Positions 44,419 through 52,805 of a DNA stretch of 64,000 nucleotides are shown piece by piece; position 1 is the stretch's first letter; every line of letters begins with the position of its first letter. The translations under genes were made by a program, and so were the position numbers. Under the pieces are notes generated by a model. It ran no database searches and was not told the origin of the DNA. It was given only the letters and a program-made list of their open reading frames with translations. The DNA comes from Novilysobacter_A longmucuonensis (GTDB taxonomy: Bacteria > Pseudomonadota > Gammaproteobacteria > Xanthomonadales > Xanthomonadaceae), in the NCBI RefSeq assembly GCF_046600735.1, contig NZ_JBJMAW010000002.1:310001-374000 (forward strand), given 5' to 3'.

Positions 44419-45771
44419 ATGGAAAAGACCTCGATCCACGGCATGTGGTCCTCGCGCCTTGCCTTCATCCTCGCCGCCACCGGTTCTGCGGTCGGCCTGG
44501 GCAATATCTGGCGCTTCCCATACCTGGCCTCTGACAACGGCGGCGGCGCATTCGTGCTGGTCTACCTGGCATGCATCTTCGTGGTCGGCCTGCCGGTGCT
44601 GATCGCCGAAATCCTGCTCGGCCGGCATGGCCGCCGCAGTCCGATCAACACCCTGCTCGACCTGACCCGCGAAACCGGTGCGGCCAAGGCCTGGGCGGGT
44701 ATCGGCTGGATCGGGATCATTGCCGGCGTGCTGATCCTGAGCTTCTACAGCGTGGTCGGCGGCTGGACCCTGCACTACGCGTGGCTGTACCTGATGCAGT
44801 TGTTCGGCGGTGCGCCGATCTCCGATCCGGGCGCCACCTTCAGCGCGCTGCTGGCGGATCCGGTTGAGCTCAGCCTATGGCACGCGGCGTTCATGCTGGT
44901 GACCGTCGGCGTGGTGGCACTGGGCGTCGAGAAAGGCCTGGAGCGCGCGGTCAGCTTCCTGATGCCGGCGCTGTTTCTGATGCTGCTGCTGCTGGTCGGC
45001 TACGGCGCCACCACCGGCTACCTCGGGCAGGCGGCGGCCTTCCTGTTCCAGCCGGACTGGTCGAAGGTCTCCGGCGGGGTGTTCGTCGCCGCGCTGGGCC
45101 AGGCTTTCTTCACCCTCAGCCTGGGCATGTGCACGATGATGACCTACGGCGCCTACCTGCCCAAGAACGTCTCGATCCCCAAGACCGGCGCGGTGGTCGC
45201 GGTGGCCGACACCGGCGTCGCGCTGCTGGCGGGCCTGGCGATCTTCCCGATCGTGATCGCCTTTGGCATCGACCCCGCCGGCGGCGGCCCGGGGCTGATC
45301 TTCACCTCGCTGCCGCTGGCCTTCAACGCGATGTCGATGGGTGTGGTCTACGGCCTGCTGTTCTTTGGCCTGCTGTTCGTCGCTGCCTGGACGTCCTCGA
45401 TCTCGCTGCTGGAGCCGGCCACCGCCTACATGGTGGAGCGTGGACGCACCAGCCGCCGCAAGGCCGCACTGACCATGGCCGGTGTGTGCTGGCTGCTCGG
45501 CCTGGCCTCGGTGCTGTCGCTCAACCTGCTGTCGCACGTTCGCCTGCTCGACCGCGACATCATGGGATTGATCGAGCTGGTCGCGAACGAACTGATGCTG
45601 CCGCTGGGCGGGCTGCTGATCGCGCTGTTCACCGGCTGGGCGCTGAAGGAGTCGATCCTGCGCGAGCAGCTCAAGGGCATGTCGCCGGTGCTGTTCACGC
45701 TGTGGCGCTGGCTGGTGCGGGTGATCGCACCGCTGCTGGTGCTGGCGGTGCTGCTGAACGTGCTGCTCTGA
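44419..45771 (+). CDS. neurotransmitter:sodium symporter (NSS/SNF) family transporter
   Basis: A 450-residue LeuT-fold transporter. The first helix FILAATGSAVGLGNIWRFPY has the conserved unwound G-S-A-V-G-L-G-N-x-W-R-F-P motif, followed by GGAFVLVYLACIFVVGLPVL. AFFTLSLGMCTMMTYGAYLP and a late AAWTSSISLLEPATAYMVE also fit. It has 12 or slightly fewer helices and lacks an extended C-terminus. The substrate is probably an amino acid (hydrophobic or aromatic), which would fit a neighbourhood of branched-chain catabolism. It starts 39 bases after nhaC. Confidence 0.9.
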   Translation: MEKTSIHGMWSSRLAFILAATGSAVGLGNIWRFPYLASDNGGGAFVLVYLACIFVVGLPVLIAEILLGRHGRRSPINTLLDLTRETGAAKAWAGIGWIGIIAGVLILSFYSVVGGWTLHYAWLYLMQLFGGAPISDPGATFSALLADPVELSLWHAAFMLVTVGVVALGVEKGLERAVSFLMPALFLMLLLLVGYGATTGYLGQAAAFLFQPDWSKVSGGVFVAALGQAFFTLSLGMCTMMTYGAYLPKNVSIPKTGAVVAVADTGVALLAGLAIFPIVIAFGIDPAGGGPGLIFTSLPLAFNAMSMGVVYGLLFFGLLFVAAWTSSISLLEPATAYMVERGRTSRRKAALTMAGVCWLLGLASVLSLNLLSHVRLLDRDIMGLIELVANELMLPLGGLLIALFTGWALKESILREQLKGMSPVLFTLWRWLVRVIAPLLVLAVLLNVLL

Positions 45772-45817
45772 CCCGGCCGAGGGGACGCAGCGGCCGGCTC
45801 CGCGATAAACTGATCGC

Positions 45818-46453
45818 ATGGATGACCGGCCCTACGACCCGCGGCAACTGTCCCACTGCGCTGGCGAAATCATCACCCACGTGCGCGAGCTGGCCGCGCG
45901 CGGCTGGACCCCGGCGACCAGCAGCAACTTCTCGCAGCGCCTGGACGAGCGGCATGTCGCGATCACCGTGTCCGGCCGCGACAAGGGCCGGCTGACCGAG
46001 GCCGACATCATGGTCGTCGACCTCGACGGCCAGCCGGTCGCCACCGGGCACCGGCCGTCGGCCGAGACCCTGCTGCACACCCAGCTGTACTCGCGTTTCG
46101 CCGAGGTCGGCTGCGTGCTGCATACCCATTCGCAGACGCAGACGGTGGCCTCGCGGCTGTACTCGGGCGCCGGGCGCGTGCACCTGGAGGGCTACGAGCT
46201 GCTGAAGGCGTTCACCGGCAATACCACCCACGAGACCACCGTCGAGCTGCCGGTACTGCCCAACAGCCAGGACATGCACACCCTCGCTGCCCAGGTCGAC
46301 GCGCTGCTGGACCGGCAATGCATGTGGGGGTATCTGATCGACGGCCACGGCCTGTACGCCTGGGGCCGCGACATGCACGAGGCACGCCGCCACCTGGAGG
46401 CGTTCGAATTCCTGCTCGGTTGTGAACTTGAATTGAGGAGACTGCAGCGATGA
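45818..46453 (+). CDS. mtnB: methylthioribulose-1-phosphate dehydratase
   Basis: A 211-residue class II aldolase-fold enzyme of methionine salvage. WTPATSSNFSQRLDERHVAI, VSGRDKGRLTEADIMVVDLD and the zinc site CVLHTHSQTQTVASRL (His-x-His) with IDGHGLYAWGRDM are diagnostic. It dehydrates methylthioribulose-1-phosphate, feeding MtnC and MtnD encoded next. Its stop overlaps mtnD by four bases. The usual mtnA/mtnP genes are not in the window. Confidence 0.93.
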   Translation: MDDRPYDPRQLSHCAGEIITHVRELAARGWTPATSSNFSQRLDERHVAITVSGRDKGRLTEADIMVVDLDGQPVATGHRPSAETLLHTQLYSRFAEVGCVLHTHSQTQTVASRLYSGAGRVHLEGYELLKAFTGNTTHETTVELPVLPNSQDMHTLAAQVDALLDRQCMWGYLIDGHGLYAWGRDMHEARRHLEAFEFLLGCELELRRLQR

Positions 46454-46998
46454 GCCGGCTACGCGTATTTTCCGATGCCGCCCCCGACACCATGCAGCTC
46501 AGCACCCGCGACCACGCCGAAATGGCGCGCGAGCTGGCCCGCATCGGCGTCGGCTTCGAGCAATGGCAGGCCACCCAAGCGGTCGCGCCGGGCGATGCGC
46601 CGGAAAAGATCATGGCCGCCTACCGCGCCGACATCGACCGCCTGGTCGAGCAGCGCGGCTTCAAGAGCGTCGACGTGGTCAGCATCGCGCCGGACCACCC
46701 GCAGCGCGGGGACATGCGCGCCAAGTTCCTCGACGAGCACTTCCACAAGGAAGACGAGGTGCGCTTCTTCGTGGCCGGCTCGGGGCTGTTCACCCTGCAC
46801 GTGGACGACAAGGTCTACGAGATCCTGTGCGAGGCCGGCGACCTGGTGTCCGTGCCCGATGGCACCACGCACTGGTTCGACATGGGCCCGGAGCCGAGCT
46901 TCGTCGCGATCCGCTTCTTCACCGAGCCCGACGGCTGGGTCGGCCATTTCACCGGCACCGATATTGCGCAGCAGTTCCCGCGCTACGAGCCGGAATAA
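46450..46998 (+). CDS. mtnD: acireductone dioxygenase
   Basis: A 182-residue cupin. The metal ligands are in DEHFHKEDEVRFFVAGSG (His-x-His-x4-Glu) and the second His in DGTTHWFDMG. With Fe2+ it produces the methionine keto-acid precursor; with Ni2+ it takes an off-pathway route. PDHPQRGDMRAKFLDEH is typical. It is translationally coupled to mtnB. A REP pair separates it from mtnC. Confidence 0.94.
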   Translation: MSRLRVFSDAAPDTMQLSTRDHAEMARELARIGVGFEQWQATQAVAPGDAPEKIMAAYRADIDRLVEQRGFKSVDVVSIAPDHPQRGDMRAKFLDEHFHKEDEVRFFVAGSGLFTLHVDDKVYEILCEAGDLVSVPDGTTHWFDMGPEPSFVAIRFFTEPDGWVGHFTGTDIAQQFPRYEPE

Positions 46999-47006
46999 GG
47001 TTCTCC

Positions 47007-47082
47007 CGTAGGAGCGGCTTCAGCCGCGATCCGAAACCGGCGCGCAATCGGGCACCCGATCGCGGCTTAAGCCGCTCCTACA
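47007..47082 (+). repeat. REP pair between mtnD and mtnC
   Basis: CGTAGGAGCGGCTTCAGCCG (from 47007) and the inverted CGGCTTAAGCCGCTCCTACA (to 47082) enclose about 30 bases. Such pairs inside an operon can stabilise upstream mRNA or attenuate the downstream gene. Confidence 0.88.
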
Positions 47083-47109
47083 AAAAATACAGAGAGGACC
47101 GACAGCCAC

Positions 47110-47808
47110 ATGCCCAAAGCCATCCTCACCGACATCGAAGGCACCACCAGCAGCATCTGCTTCGTCAAGGACGTGCTGTTTCCGTATGCGCGCCGCGCGC
47201 TGCCGGGCTACATCGACGCACGCGGCCGCGAGCCGGCGGTGCGCAAGTGGCTGGATGCGGTGGCGACCGAGTGCGGCGGCATGTGCGACGACGCGATGAT
47301 CGTCGAGGTGCTGCAGGGCTGGATCGACCAGGACCGCAAGCACACCGCGCTCAAGGCGCTGCAGGGCATGGTCTGGGCCGAGGGGTACCGCAACGCCGAC
47401 TTCACCGCGCACCTGTACCCCGACGCCGCCGCCGCGCTGCGCGCGTGGCACGGCGCCGGCCTGCCGCTGTACGTCTACTCCTCCGGCAGCGTGCCGGCGC
47501 AGCGCCTGTTCTTCGGCCACAGCGACGACGGTGACCTGAGCACGCTGTTTTCCGGCTGGTTCGACACCGAGGTCGGCGGCAAGCGCGAGGCCGCCAGCTA
47601 CCGGCACATCGCCGAGGCGATCGGTCGAGCGCCGGGGGACGTGCTGTTCCTCTCGGATGTGGTCGCGGAACTGGACGCCGCGCGCGAGGCCGGCATGCAG
47701 ACCGCGCTGGTCGATCGCCGCGAGGACTACCCGCAACCCCGCTCCGGCAGCGATGCGGGCGGGCATCCGCGGGTGGAGTCCTTCGCCGAACTCGACGTCA
47801 ACGCCTGA
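47110..47808 (+). CDS. mtnC: enolase-phosphatase E1
   Basis: A 232-residue HAD-superfamily enzyme. Motif I is AILTDIEGTTSSICFVKDVL (Asp8, Glu10), motif II YVYSSGSVPAQRLFFGHSD, and motif III VLFLSDVVAELDAAREAGM. It enolises and dephosphorylates diketo-methylthiopentyl phosphate to the acireductone used by MtnD. The final ATGA overlaps the next gene. Confidence 0.94.
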   Translation: MPKAILTDIEGTTSSICFVKDVLFPYARRALPGYIDARGREPAVRKWLDAVATECGGMCDDAMIVEVLQGWIDQDRKHTALKALQGMVWAEGYRNADFTAHLYPDAAAALRAWHGAGLPLYVYSSGSVPAQRLFFGHSDDGDLSTLFSGWFDTEVGGKREAASYRHIAEAIGRAPGDVLFLSDVVAELDAAREAGMQTALVDRREDYPQPRSGSDAGGHPRVESFAELDVNA

Positions 47809-48278
47809 TGACCGGAACCACGGTGTTCCGAGCAGCCGAGCGCAGCGATCTGGCCGCGATCGTGCGGATGCTCGCCGACGATCCGCTCGGCGCCCGGCGC
47901 GAGCGCTACGAGCTGCCACTGCCCCCGGCCTACCAGGCCGCGTTCGACGCCATCGCCCCGGATCCGAACAACGAGCTGATCGTCGCGGAGTCCGGCGAAG
48001 GCGGCGTCATCGGCGTGATGCAGATCACCTTCATTCCCTATCTCACCTATCAGGGCGGCTGGCGCGCGCTGGTCGAAGGCGTGCGCATCGACGCCAGCGC
48101 GCGTTCGCTCGGCCTGGGCCGGCGCATGCTGGAGTGGGCGATCCAGCGCGCGCGCGAACGCGGCTGCCATGTCGTGCAGCTCACCACCGACAAGGCCCGA
48201 CCTGACGCCCTGCGGTTCTATGAAAGCCTCGGGTTCGCCGCTACGCACGAAGGCATGAAACTGCATCTGCAGGATTGA
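47808..48278 (+). CDS. GNAT family N-acetyltransferase
   Basis: A 156-residue protein. FRAAERSDLAAIVRMLADDP opens the fold; GVRIDASARSLGLGRRMLEW is the acetyl-CoA binding loop (motif A, R/Q-x-x-G-x-G/A) and DALRFYESLGFAATHEGMKL closes it. It resembles the small single-domain acetyltransferases often annotated with mtn genes. The acceptor is unknown. It is coupled to mtnC by a one-base stop/start overlap. Confidence 0.85.
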   Translation: MTGTTVFRAAERSDLAAIVRMLADDPLGARRERYELPLPPAYQAAFDAIAPDPNNELIVAESGEGGVIGVMQITFIPYLTYQGGWRALVEGVRIDASARSLGLGRRMLEWAIQRARERGCHVVQLTTDKARPDALRFYESLGFAATHEGMKLHLQD

Positions 48279-48338
48279 ACCGCGGCTCTCAGCCGAGTCA
48301 GTGAAGCTCCAATACTCACTGCCGACGATTTTTTTCCT

Positions 48339-48368
48339 CGTCATTCCTGCGAACGCGGGAACCCAGCG
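48339..48368 (+). repeat. CGTCATTCCTGCGAACGCGG-type repeat
   Basis: A 30-base copy of a dispersed repeat family (CATTCCTGCGAACGCGGGAA) in the 233-base gap between the acetyltransferase and the oxidoreductase. Only one copy is visible in this window. Confidence 0.55.
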
Positions 48369-48511
48369 ACTTTGCTGCCACCGATCAGTCGGCAGCGCGC
48401 CACGCCATGATGCTGTGATGGCCGGCCTTCGGGCGAACGGTCGCAGGCGATGTTAGTGTTGAGAAAGGCGGTAGTTCCTGGGACCACAAGCACACACGCG
48501 GGGAGGCGGTG

Positions 48512-49903
48512 ATGGGCGATACCTCAGTGACTGACGGGCTCGACAGTTCCACCATTGCGCAATTTGCGGCATCACTTCGCGGCACGCTCATCGTCCCCGT
48601 TGACCCTGGCTATGATGAAGCCCGTGCCGTCTGGAACGGGATGGTCGACCGGCGACCATTGATGATCGTGCGATGCAAGGGTGCAGCCGACGTCCTTTGC
48701 TCGATCAACTTCGCACGCGAGCACGGCTTGCCGTGCACAGCGAAAGCCGGCGGGCACGGCGTCGCGGGGAAATCCATCTGCGATGACGGGCTGGTGATAG
48801 ACCTCTCGCTGATGAGCGGCGTCCGAGTCGATGCGGACGCCAGGACGGTACGGGTCGGGCCCGGCGCCAGGCTCGGCGATCTCGACCATGAAACACAAGC
48901 CTTCGGGCTCGCCACCACCGCCGGCACGGACTCCAGGACGGGCGTCGCCGGGCTCACGCTCGGCGGGGGGATCGGCGTGCTTGCCCGCACCCATGGACTG
49001 GCGGCCGACAACCTGATTGGTGCGGACGTGGCGTTGGCCGATGGCACCCTCGTGCGCGCCAGCAAAGATGAGAATCCCGATATCTTCTGGGCACTTCGAG
49101 GTGGCGGCGGCAATGTCGGCATCGTCACGTCATTCGAGTTCCAGCTCCACCGCGTCGGTCCGCAACTGCAGGTGGTGCAGGTCTTCCATCGGCTCGAGGA
49201 TGCCGCGCAGGTTCTGAGGTTCTATCGGGACTTCAGCGCGCAGGCGCCGGATGAAGTCGCCTGCTACGCGCTGTTCGCCAACATTCCACCTGCGGCGCCC
49301 TTTCCGGAGGAACTGCACGGAAAGACCACCCTGGTCCTGTTCGCCTGCTATTCGGGCGATCCAGCCCAGGGGGCTGCGCTGTTGAAGCCGGTCGAGGATT
49401 TCGGCATGCCCATCGTGAAGTCGGCCCAGCCGATCCCGTACACGACGCTGCAGAAAACATTCGATGCGGGCACGCCCGATGGCCTCCGCTACTACTGGAA
49501 ATCGCAGTTCCTCCACGACCTTCCCGACGGTGCCATCGAAACCATTGTCAGCCGTATACAGACGCTGCCGGGCGCGCTCACCATGGGCGGCTTCGAGCCA
49601 ATGGGCGGTGCGATCAACCGCGTGAATCCGGCCGCCACCGCTTATCCGCACCGCGATGCCGCATTCAATTTCAGTATCTTTGCCGGCTGGAACGATGGCG
49701 CTGACGACGACGCCATCATCGGCTGGACCCGCGAGTTCCACGACGCAATGAGGCCCTACTCCAGCGGAGGCGCGTATTACAACTATCTCGACGCCGACGA
49801 AGGCGGCCGGGCCAGCGAAGCGTACGGTGAGAACCACCAGCGCCTGTGTGAAATCAAGGCGAAGTACGATCCGGGCAACCTGTTCCGGTTGACCCGGACA
49901 TGA
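48512..49903 (+). CDS. FAD-linked oxidoreductase, berberine-bridge type
   Basis: A 463-residue flavoprotein. The FAD-binding half (residues about 40-215) has AKAGGHGVAGKSICDDGLVI, the site where the family attaches FAD to His; VRVGPGARLGDLDHETQAFG; GVAGLTLGGGIGVLARTHGL with AADNLIGADVALADG; and LRGGGGNVGIVTSFEF. The BBE C-terminus is VNPAATAYPHRDAAFNFSIF ... YYNYLDADEGGRASEAYGEN with KAKYDPGNLFRL. There is no signal peptide. It probably oxidises a sugar or phenolic alcohol with O2. GGGGAGG precedes the ATG. Confidence 0.87.
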   Translation: MGDTSVTDGLDSSTIAQFAASLRGTLIVPVDPGYDEARAVWNGMVDRRPLMIVRCKGAADVLCSINFAREHGLPCTAKAGGHGVAGKSICDDGLVIDLSLMSGVRVDADARTVRVGPGARLGDLDHETQAFGLATTAGTDSRTGVAGLTLGGGIGVLARTHGLAADNLIGADVALADGTLVRASKDENPDIFWALRGGGGNVGIVTSFEFQLHRVGPQLQVVQVFHRLEDAAQVLRFYRDFSAQAPDEVACYALFANIPPAAPFPEELHGKTTLVLFACYSGDPAQGAALLKPVEDFGMPIVKSAQPIPYTTLQKTFDAGTPDGLRYYWKSQFLHDLPDGAIETIVSRIQTLPGALTMGGFEPMGGAINRVNPAATAYPHRDAAFNFSIFAGWNDGADDDAIIGWTREFHDAMRPYSSGGAYYNYLDADEGGRASEAYGENHQRLCEIKAKYDPGNLFRLTRT

Positions 49904-49958
49904 AGATTTGCGCCTGAAGCGATCGCGTCATTTGCAGCCACGACGCGGATAACTTCGA

Positions 49959-50609
49959 CTACAGCGGCTTGTGTCGGGCGCGGAGCACGGCGACCGCGTC
50001 CTCCAGCGACAGGCCGCGCGCGCGCAGCAGGACCTGCAGGTGGAACAGCAGGTCGGCCGCTTCACCCGCCAGCGCCGCATCATCCTGCGCCACCGCGGCC
50101 AGTGCCACCTCCACGCCCTCCTCGCCAACCTTCTGCGCGATGCCGCGCACGCCATCATCGAACAGCCCGGTGGTGTAGCTGCCGGCGGGGCGCTCGCGTT
50201 CGCGCTCGGCGATCAACGCGTCCAGTTCGGCGAGGAAGCTGCCCGGCGCCTCGGCAAAGCAGCTCGCGCGTCCCAAATGGCAGGTCGGGCCGTGCGGCCG
50301 CGCCTGGACCAGCAGGGTGTCGCGGTCGCAGTCGGTCCGCATCGAAACCAGCTGGAGCACATGGCCGGAGGATTCGCCCTTCATCCACAGCCGCCGCTTG
50401 CTGCGACTGAAGAAGGTCACGCGGCCGCTGTCGAGCGTCGCCTGCAGCGCCGCGCGGTCCATGTAACCGAGCATCAGCACCCGCAGCGTCGATGCGTCCT
50501 GCACGATCGCCGGCAGCAGGCCGTCCTGTTTTTCCCAGGCCAGGGACTCGATCGAGAAGTCCGCACAGAGAACTGCGGGCTGTTGCGAAGGACTCGCATC
50601 ACTGGACAT
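49959..50609 (-). CDS. hisIE: phosphoribosyl-AMP cyclohydrolase/phosphoribosyl-ATP pyrophosphatase
   Basis: A 216-residue bifunctional enzyme, last gene of the his operon. The HisI half (to about 125) has VLMLGYMDRAALQATLDSGR, FFSRSKRRLWMKGESSGHVL and a zinc-binding Cys set in DCDRDT and PTCHLG. The HisE half has GSYTTGLFDDGVRGIAQKVG, then EEGVEVALAA and EAADLLFHLQVLL. It catalyses steps 2 and 3 of histidine synthesis. Its ATG lies 11 bases inside the hisF end. Confidence 0.95.
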   Translation of the reverse strand: MSSDASPSQQPAVLCADFSIESLAWEKQDGLLPAIVQDASTLRVLMLGYMDRAALQATLDSGRVTFFSRSKRRLWMKGESSGHVLQLVSMRTDCDRDTLLVQARPHGPTCHLGRASCFAEAPGSFLAELDALIAERERERPAGSYTTGLFDDGVRGIAQKVGEEGVEVALAAVAQDDAALAGEAADLLFHLQVLLRARGLSLEDAVAVLRARHKPL

Positions 50610-51375
50610 CGCGCACCTCGACACCTTGGGCGCGCAACTCGCGCTTGAGCTCCGGGATCTGCACCGTGCCGGCATGGAACACGCTGGCAGCCAGCGCGGC
50701 GTCGACGTCGACCTCGGCGAACACGTCCACGAAGTGCTGCGCGCCGCCGGCCCCGCCCGAGGCCACCAGCGGCACCGCGCACACGGCGCGCACCGCACGC
50801 AGCTGTTCCAGATCGAAGCCGTCGCGGACGCCATCGCTGCCCATGCAATTGAGCACGATCTCGCCGGCACCACGCTGCTGGGCCTCGACCACCCAGTCCA
50901 GCGTGCGCCTGGCCAGCGCCTGGGTGCGCGCCGGATCGCCGGTGTACTGGCGCACGCGCCACTGGCCGTCAGCGTCGCGCAGGCTGTCGATGCCGACCAC
51001 CACGCATTGCACGCCGAACGCCAGCGCCAGTTCGTCGATCAGCGGCGGCCGCTCCAGCGCCGGCGTGTTGACCGAGATCTTGTCGGCACCGGCCTGCAAC
51101 ACCTCGCGCGCGTCCGAGACGCTGCGGATGCCGCCGGCGACGCAGAACGGGATGTCGATCACCCGCGCCACCCGCTCGACCCAGTCGCGCCCGACACGCC
51201 GCCCCTCCGGACTGGCGGTGATGTCGTAGAACACCAGCTCGTCGGCGCCGGCATCGCGGTAGCGCAGCGCGAGCTCGACGATGTCGCCCATGTCGACGTG
51301 GTCGCGGAAGCGCACGCCCTTGACCACGCGGCCGGCGCGCACGTCCAGGCACGGCACGATGCGGCGGCTCAACAC
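50599..51375 (-). CDS. hisF: imidazole glycerol phosphate synthase, cyclase subunit
   Basis: A 258-residue TIM barrel. LSRRIVPCLDVRAGRVVKGV carries the catalytic Asp11; VVVGIDS holds the second catalytic Asp; GAGEIVLNCMGSDGVRDGFD and PLVASGGAGG are the phosphate sites. The start is a GTG at 51373-51375 (V-L-S-R-R aligns with the family M-L-S-R-R), overlapping the hisA stop. It uses ammonia delivered by HisH. Confidence 0.95.
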   Translation of the reverse strand: MLSRRIVPCLDVRAGRVVKGVRFRDHVDMGDIVELALRYRDAGADELVFYDITASPEGRRVGRDWVERVARVIDIPFCVAGGIRSVSDAREVLQAGADKISVNTPALERPPLIDELALAFGVQCVVVGIDSLRDADGQWRVRQYTGDPARTQALARRTLDWVVEAQQRGAGEIVLNCMGSDGVRDGFDLEQLRAVRAVCAVPLVASGGAGGAQHFVDVFAEVDVDAALAASVFHAGTVQIPELKRELRAQGVEVRDVQ

Positions 51376-52124
51376 GACGCCTCCAGCGCATCGGCCAGTT
51401 CGAAACGGCGCTCGAGCAGCGCCTTTCCGAGCACCGCCCCGGCGCAGCCACTGCGGCGCGCGGCGATGATGTCGGCGACGTCGCGCACCCCGCCCGACGC
51501 CTGCAGTGCAACGACCGGCGCCAGGCGGCTGAGCATGGCGTAGAGCTCGAGGTTGGGGCCGGACAGCATGCCGTCGCGGTCGATGTCGGTGCACAGCAGG
51601 TGGCGCAGGCCGACGTCGACGTAGCGCGCGAGGACCGCGGGCAGTTCGACCTCGCCGGTTTCGGTCCAGCCGGCCACCGGCAACAGCCAGCGGCCGTCGG
51701 CGGAGCGCCGTGCATCGAGTGCGACTGTGATCGCCTGCGCACCGAAGCGCGACAACCAGCCGATCACACGCTCGGGCTCGCGCACCGCCAGTGAACCGAC
51801 CACGACGCGATCGGCACCAGCCTGCAGCATTGCGGCGACGTCATCCTCGCTGCGCACGCCGCCACCGGTCTGGATGCGCAGCGGCGTGGCCGACTTGATC
51901 TCGCGCAGCAGCGGCGCCAGCGAATACCCGCCGGCGCGTGCGGCGTCGAGGTCGACCAGGTGCAGCCATTCGGCGCCGGCTTTCGCATAACGTTCCGCGA
52001 CCGCGAGCGGCGTGTCGTCGTAACGCGTCTCCTGTGCGTAGTCGCCCTGGCGCAGGCGCACCACGCGCCCTGCACGCACGTCGATCGCCGGGTAGACGGT
52101 AAATGGAGCATTGGGCTTGTTCAT
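51369..52124 (-). CDS. hisA: ProFAR isomerase
   Basis: A 251-residue TIM barrel that isomerises ProFAR. FTVYPAIDVRAGRVVRLRQG has catalytic Asp15; RIQTGGGVRSEDDVAAMLQA and CTDIDRDGMLSGPNLELYAM contain the second Asp and phosphate loops. The ATG at 52122-52124 overlaps the hisH stop. Confidence 0.96.
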   Translation of the reverse strand: MNKPNAPFTVYPAIDVRAGRVVRLRQGDYAQETRYDDTPLAVAERYAKAGAEWLHLVDLDAARAGGYSLAPLLREIKSATPLRIQTGGGVRSEDDVAAMLQAGADRVVVGSLAVREPERVIGWLSRFGAQAITVALDARRSADGRWLLPVAGWTETGEVELPAVLARYVDVGLRHLLCTDIDRDGMLSGPNLELYAMLSRLAPVVALQASGGVRDVADIIAARRSGCAGAVLGKALLERRFELADALEASC

Positions 52125-52792
52125 GCCGGCACCTCACGCAGGAAATTCTCCAGCAGCCGCGCGCCGGCGACGCCCGAGCGCTCGGGGTGGAACTGCGCGC
52201 CGTGGCAATGCCTGCGCCGGACCACCGCCGAGAACAGATCGCCGTGGCTGCACGCTGCGAGCGTGTCGGCGGTGACCGGCGCGGCATAGCTGTGGACGAA
52301 ATACGCCTGCGCACCGTCGTCGATACCAGTCAGCAGCGGGTCCTCGCGGCGGATCTGCAGACGGTTCCAGCCCATGTGCGGCACCCGCACGCCGCCTCGG
52401 GGGTAGAGCCGAGCTTGCTCGGCTGGCGTGGTGGCCGACGAATTCGCGCAGCCGATCAGGCTCGGCTCTACCGGAAGCAGTTTGCGCACGCGGCCGGGGA
52501 TCAGGCCGAGGCATTCGACATCGCCCTCCTCGGACGAATCGAACAGCAACTGCATGCCCAGGCAGATGCCCAGCAGGGGCTGCTGCAGCTCGCGGATCAG
52601 CTTGACCAGTCCCAGCGCGTGCAAGCGGGCCATCGCCGCCGCCGCCGCGCCCACGCCCGGCAGGATCACCCGGTCGGCGCCGGCAATGGTCGCGGCATCA
52701 CCGCTCAGTTGGGCCTGGATGTCGAGCCGCTCCAGCGCGTACAGCACCGAGCCGATGTTGGCGCCGCCCGAATCGATCAGCACCACCTTCAT
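52121..52792 (-). CDS. hisH: imidazole glycerol phosphate synthase, glutaminase subunit, with repeat-derived insert
   Basis: A 223-residue class I glutamine amidotransferase. Catalytic Cys77 is in LLGICLGMQLLFD, His202 and Glu204 in GAQFHPERSG. Between GLIPGRVRKLLP and GGVRVPHMGWNRL, HisH proteins have a short connection, but here about 25 extra residues (VEPSLIGCANSSATTPAEQA then RLYP) are encoded by an inverted repeat of the AGCCGAGCTTGCTCGGCT family. Without the insert the length would be the usual 200. The insert is at a surface loop before the HMGW strand, so activity may be kept. Confidence 0.93.
   Translation of the reverse strand: MKVVLIDSGGANIGSVLYALERLDIQAQLSGDAATIAGADRVILPGVGAAAAAMARLHALGLVKLIRELQQPLLGICLGMQLLFDSSEEGDVECLGLIPGRVRKLLPVEPSLIGCANSSATTPAEQARLYPRGGVRVPHMGWNRLQIRREDPLLTGIDDGAQAYFVHSYAAPVTADTLAACSHGDLFSAVVRRRHCHGAQFHPERSGVAGARLLENFLREVPA
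52404..52470 (+). repeat. intragenic TAGAGCCGAGCTTGCTCGGC inverted repeat in hisH
   Basis: TAGAGCCGAGCTTGCTCGGC (from 52404) and inverted AGCCGATCAGGCTCGGCTCT (52450-52469), 67 bases in total. It is the same family as intergenic copies at 35065, 38708 and 57770. It is read through in frame without a stop. Confidence 0.88.
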
Positions 52793-52805
52793 CGCGGCGC
52801 CCCGC

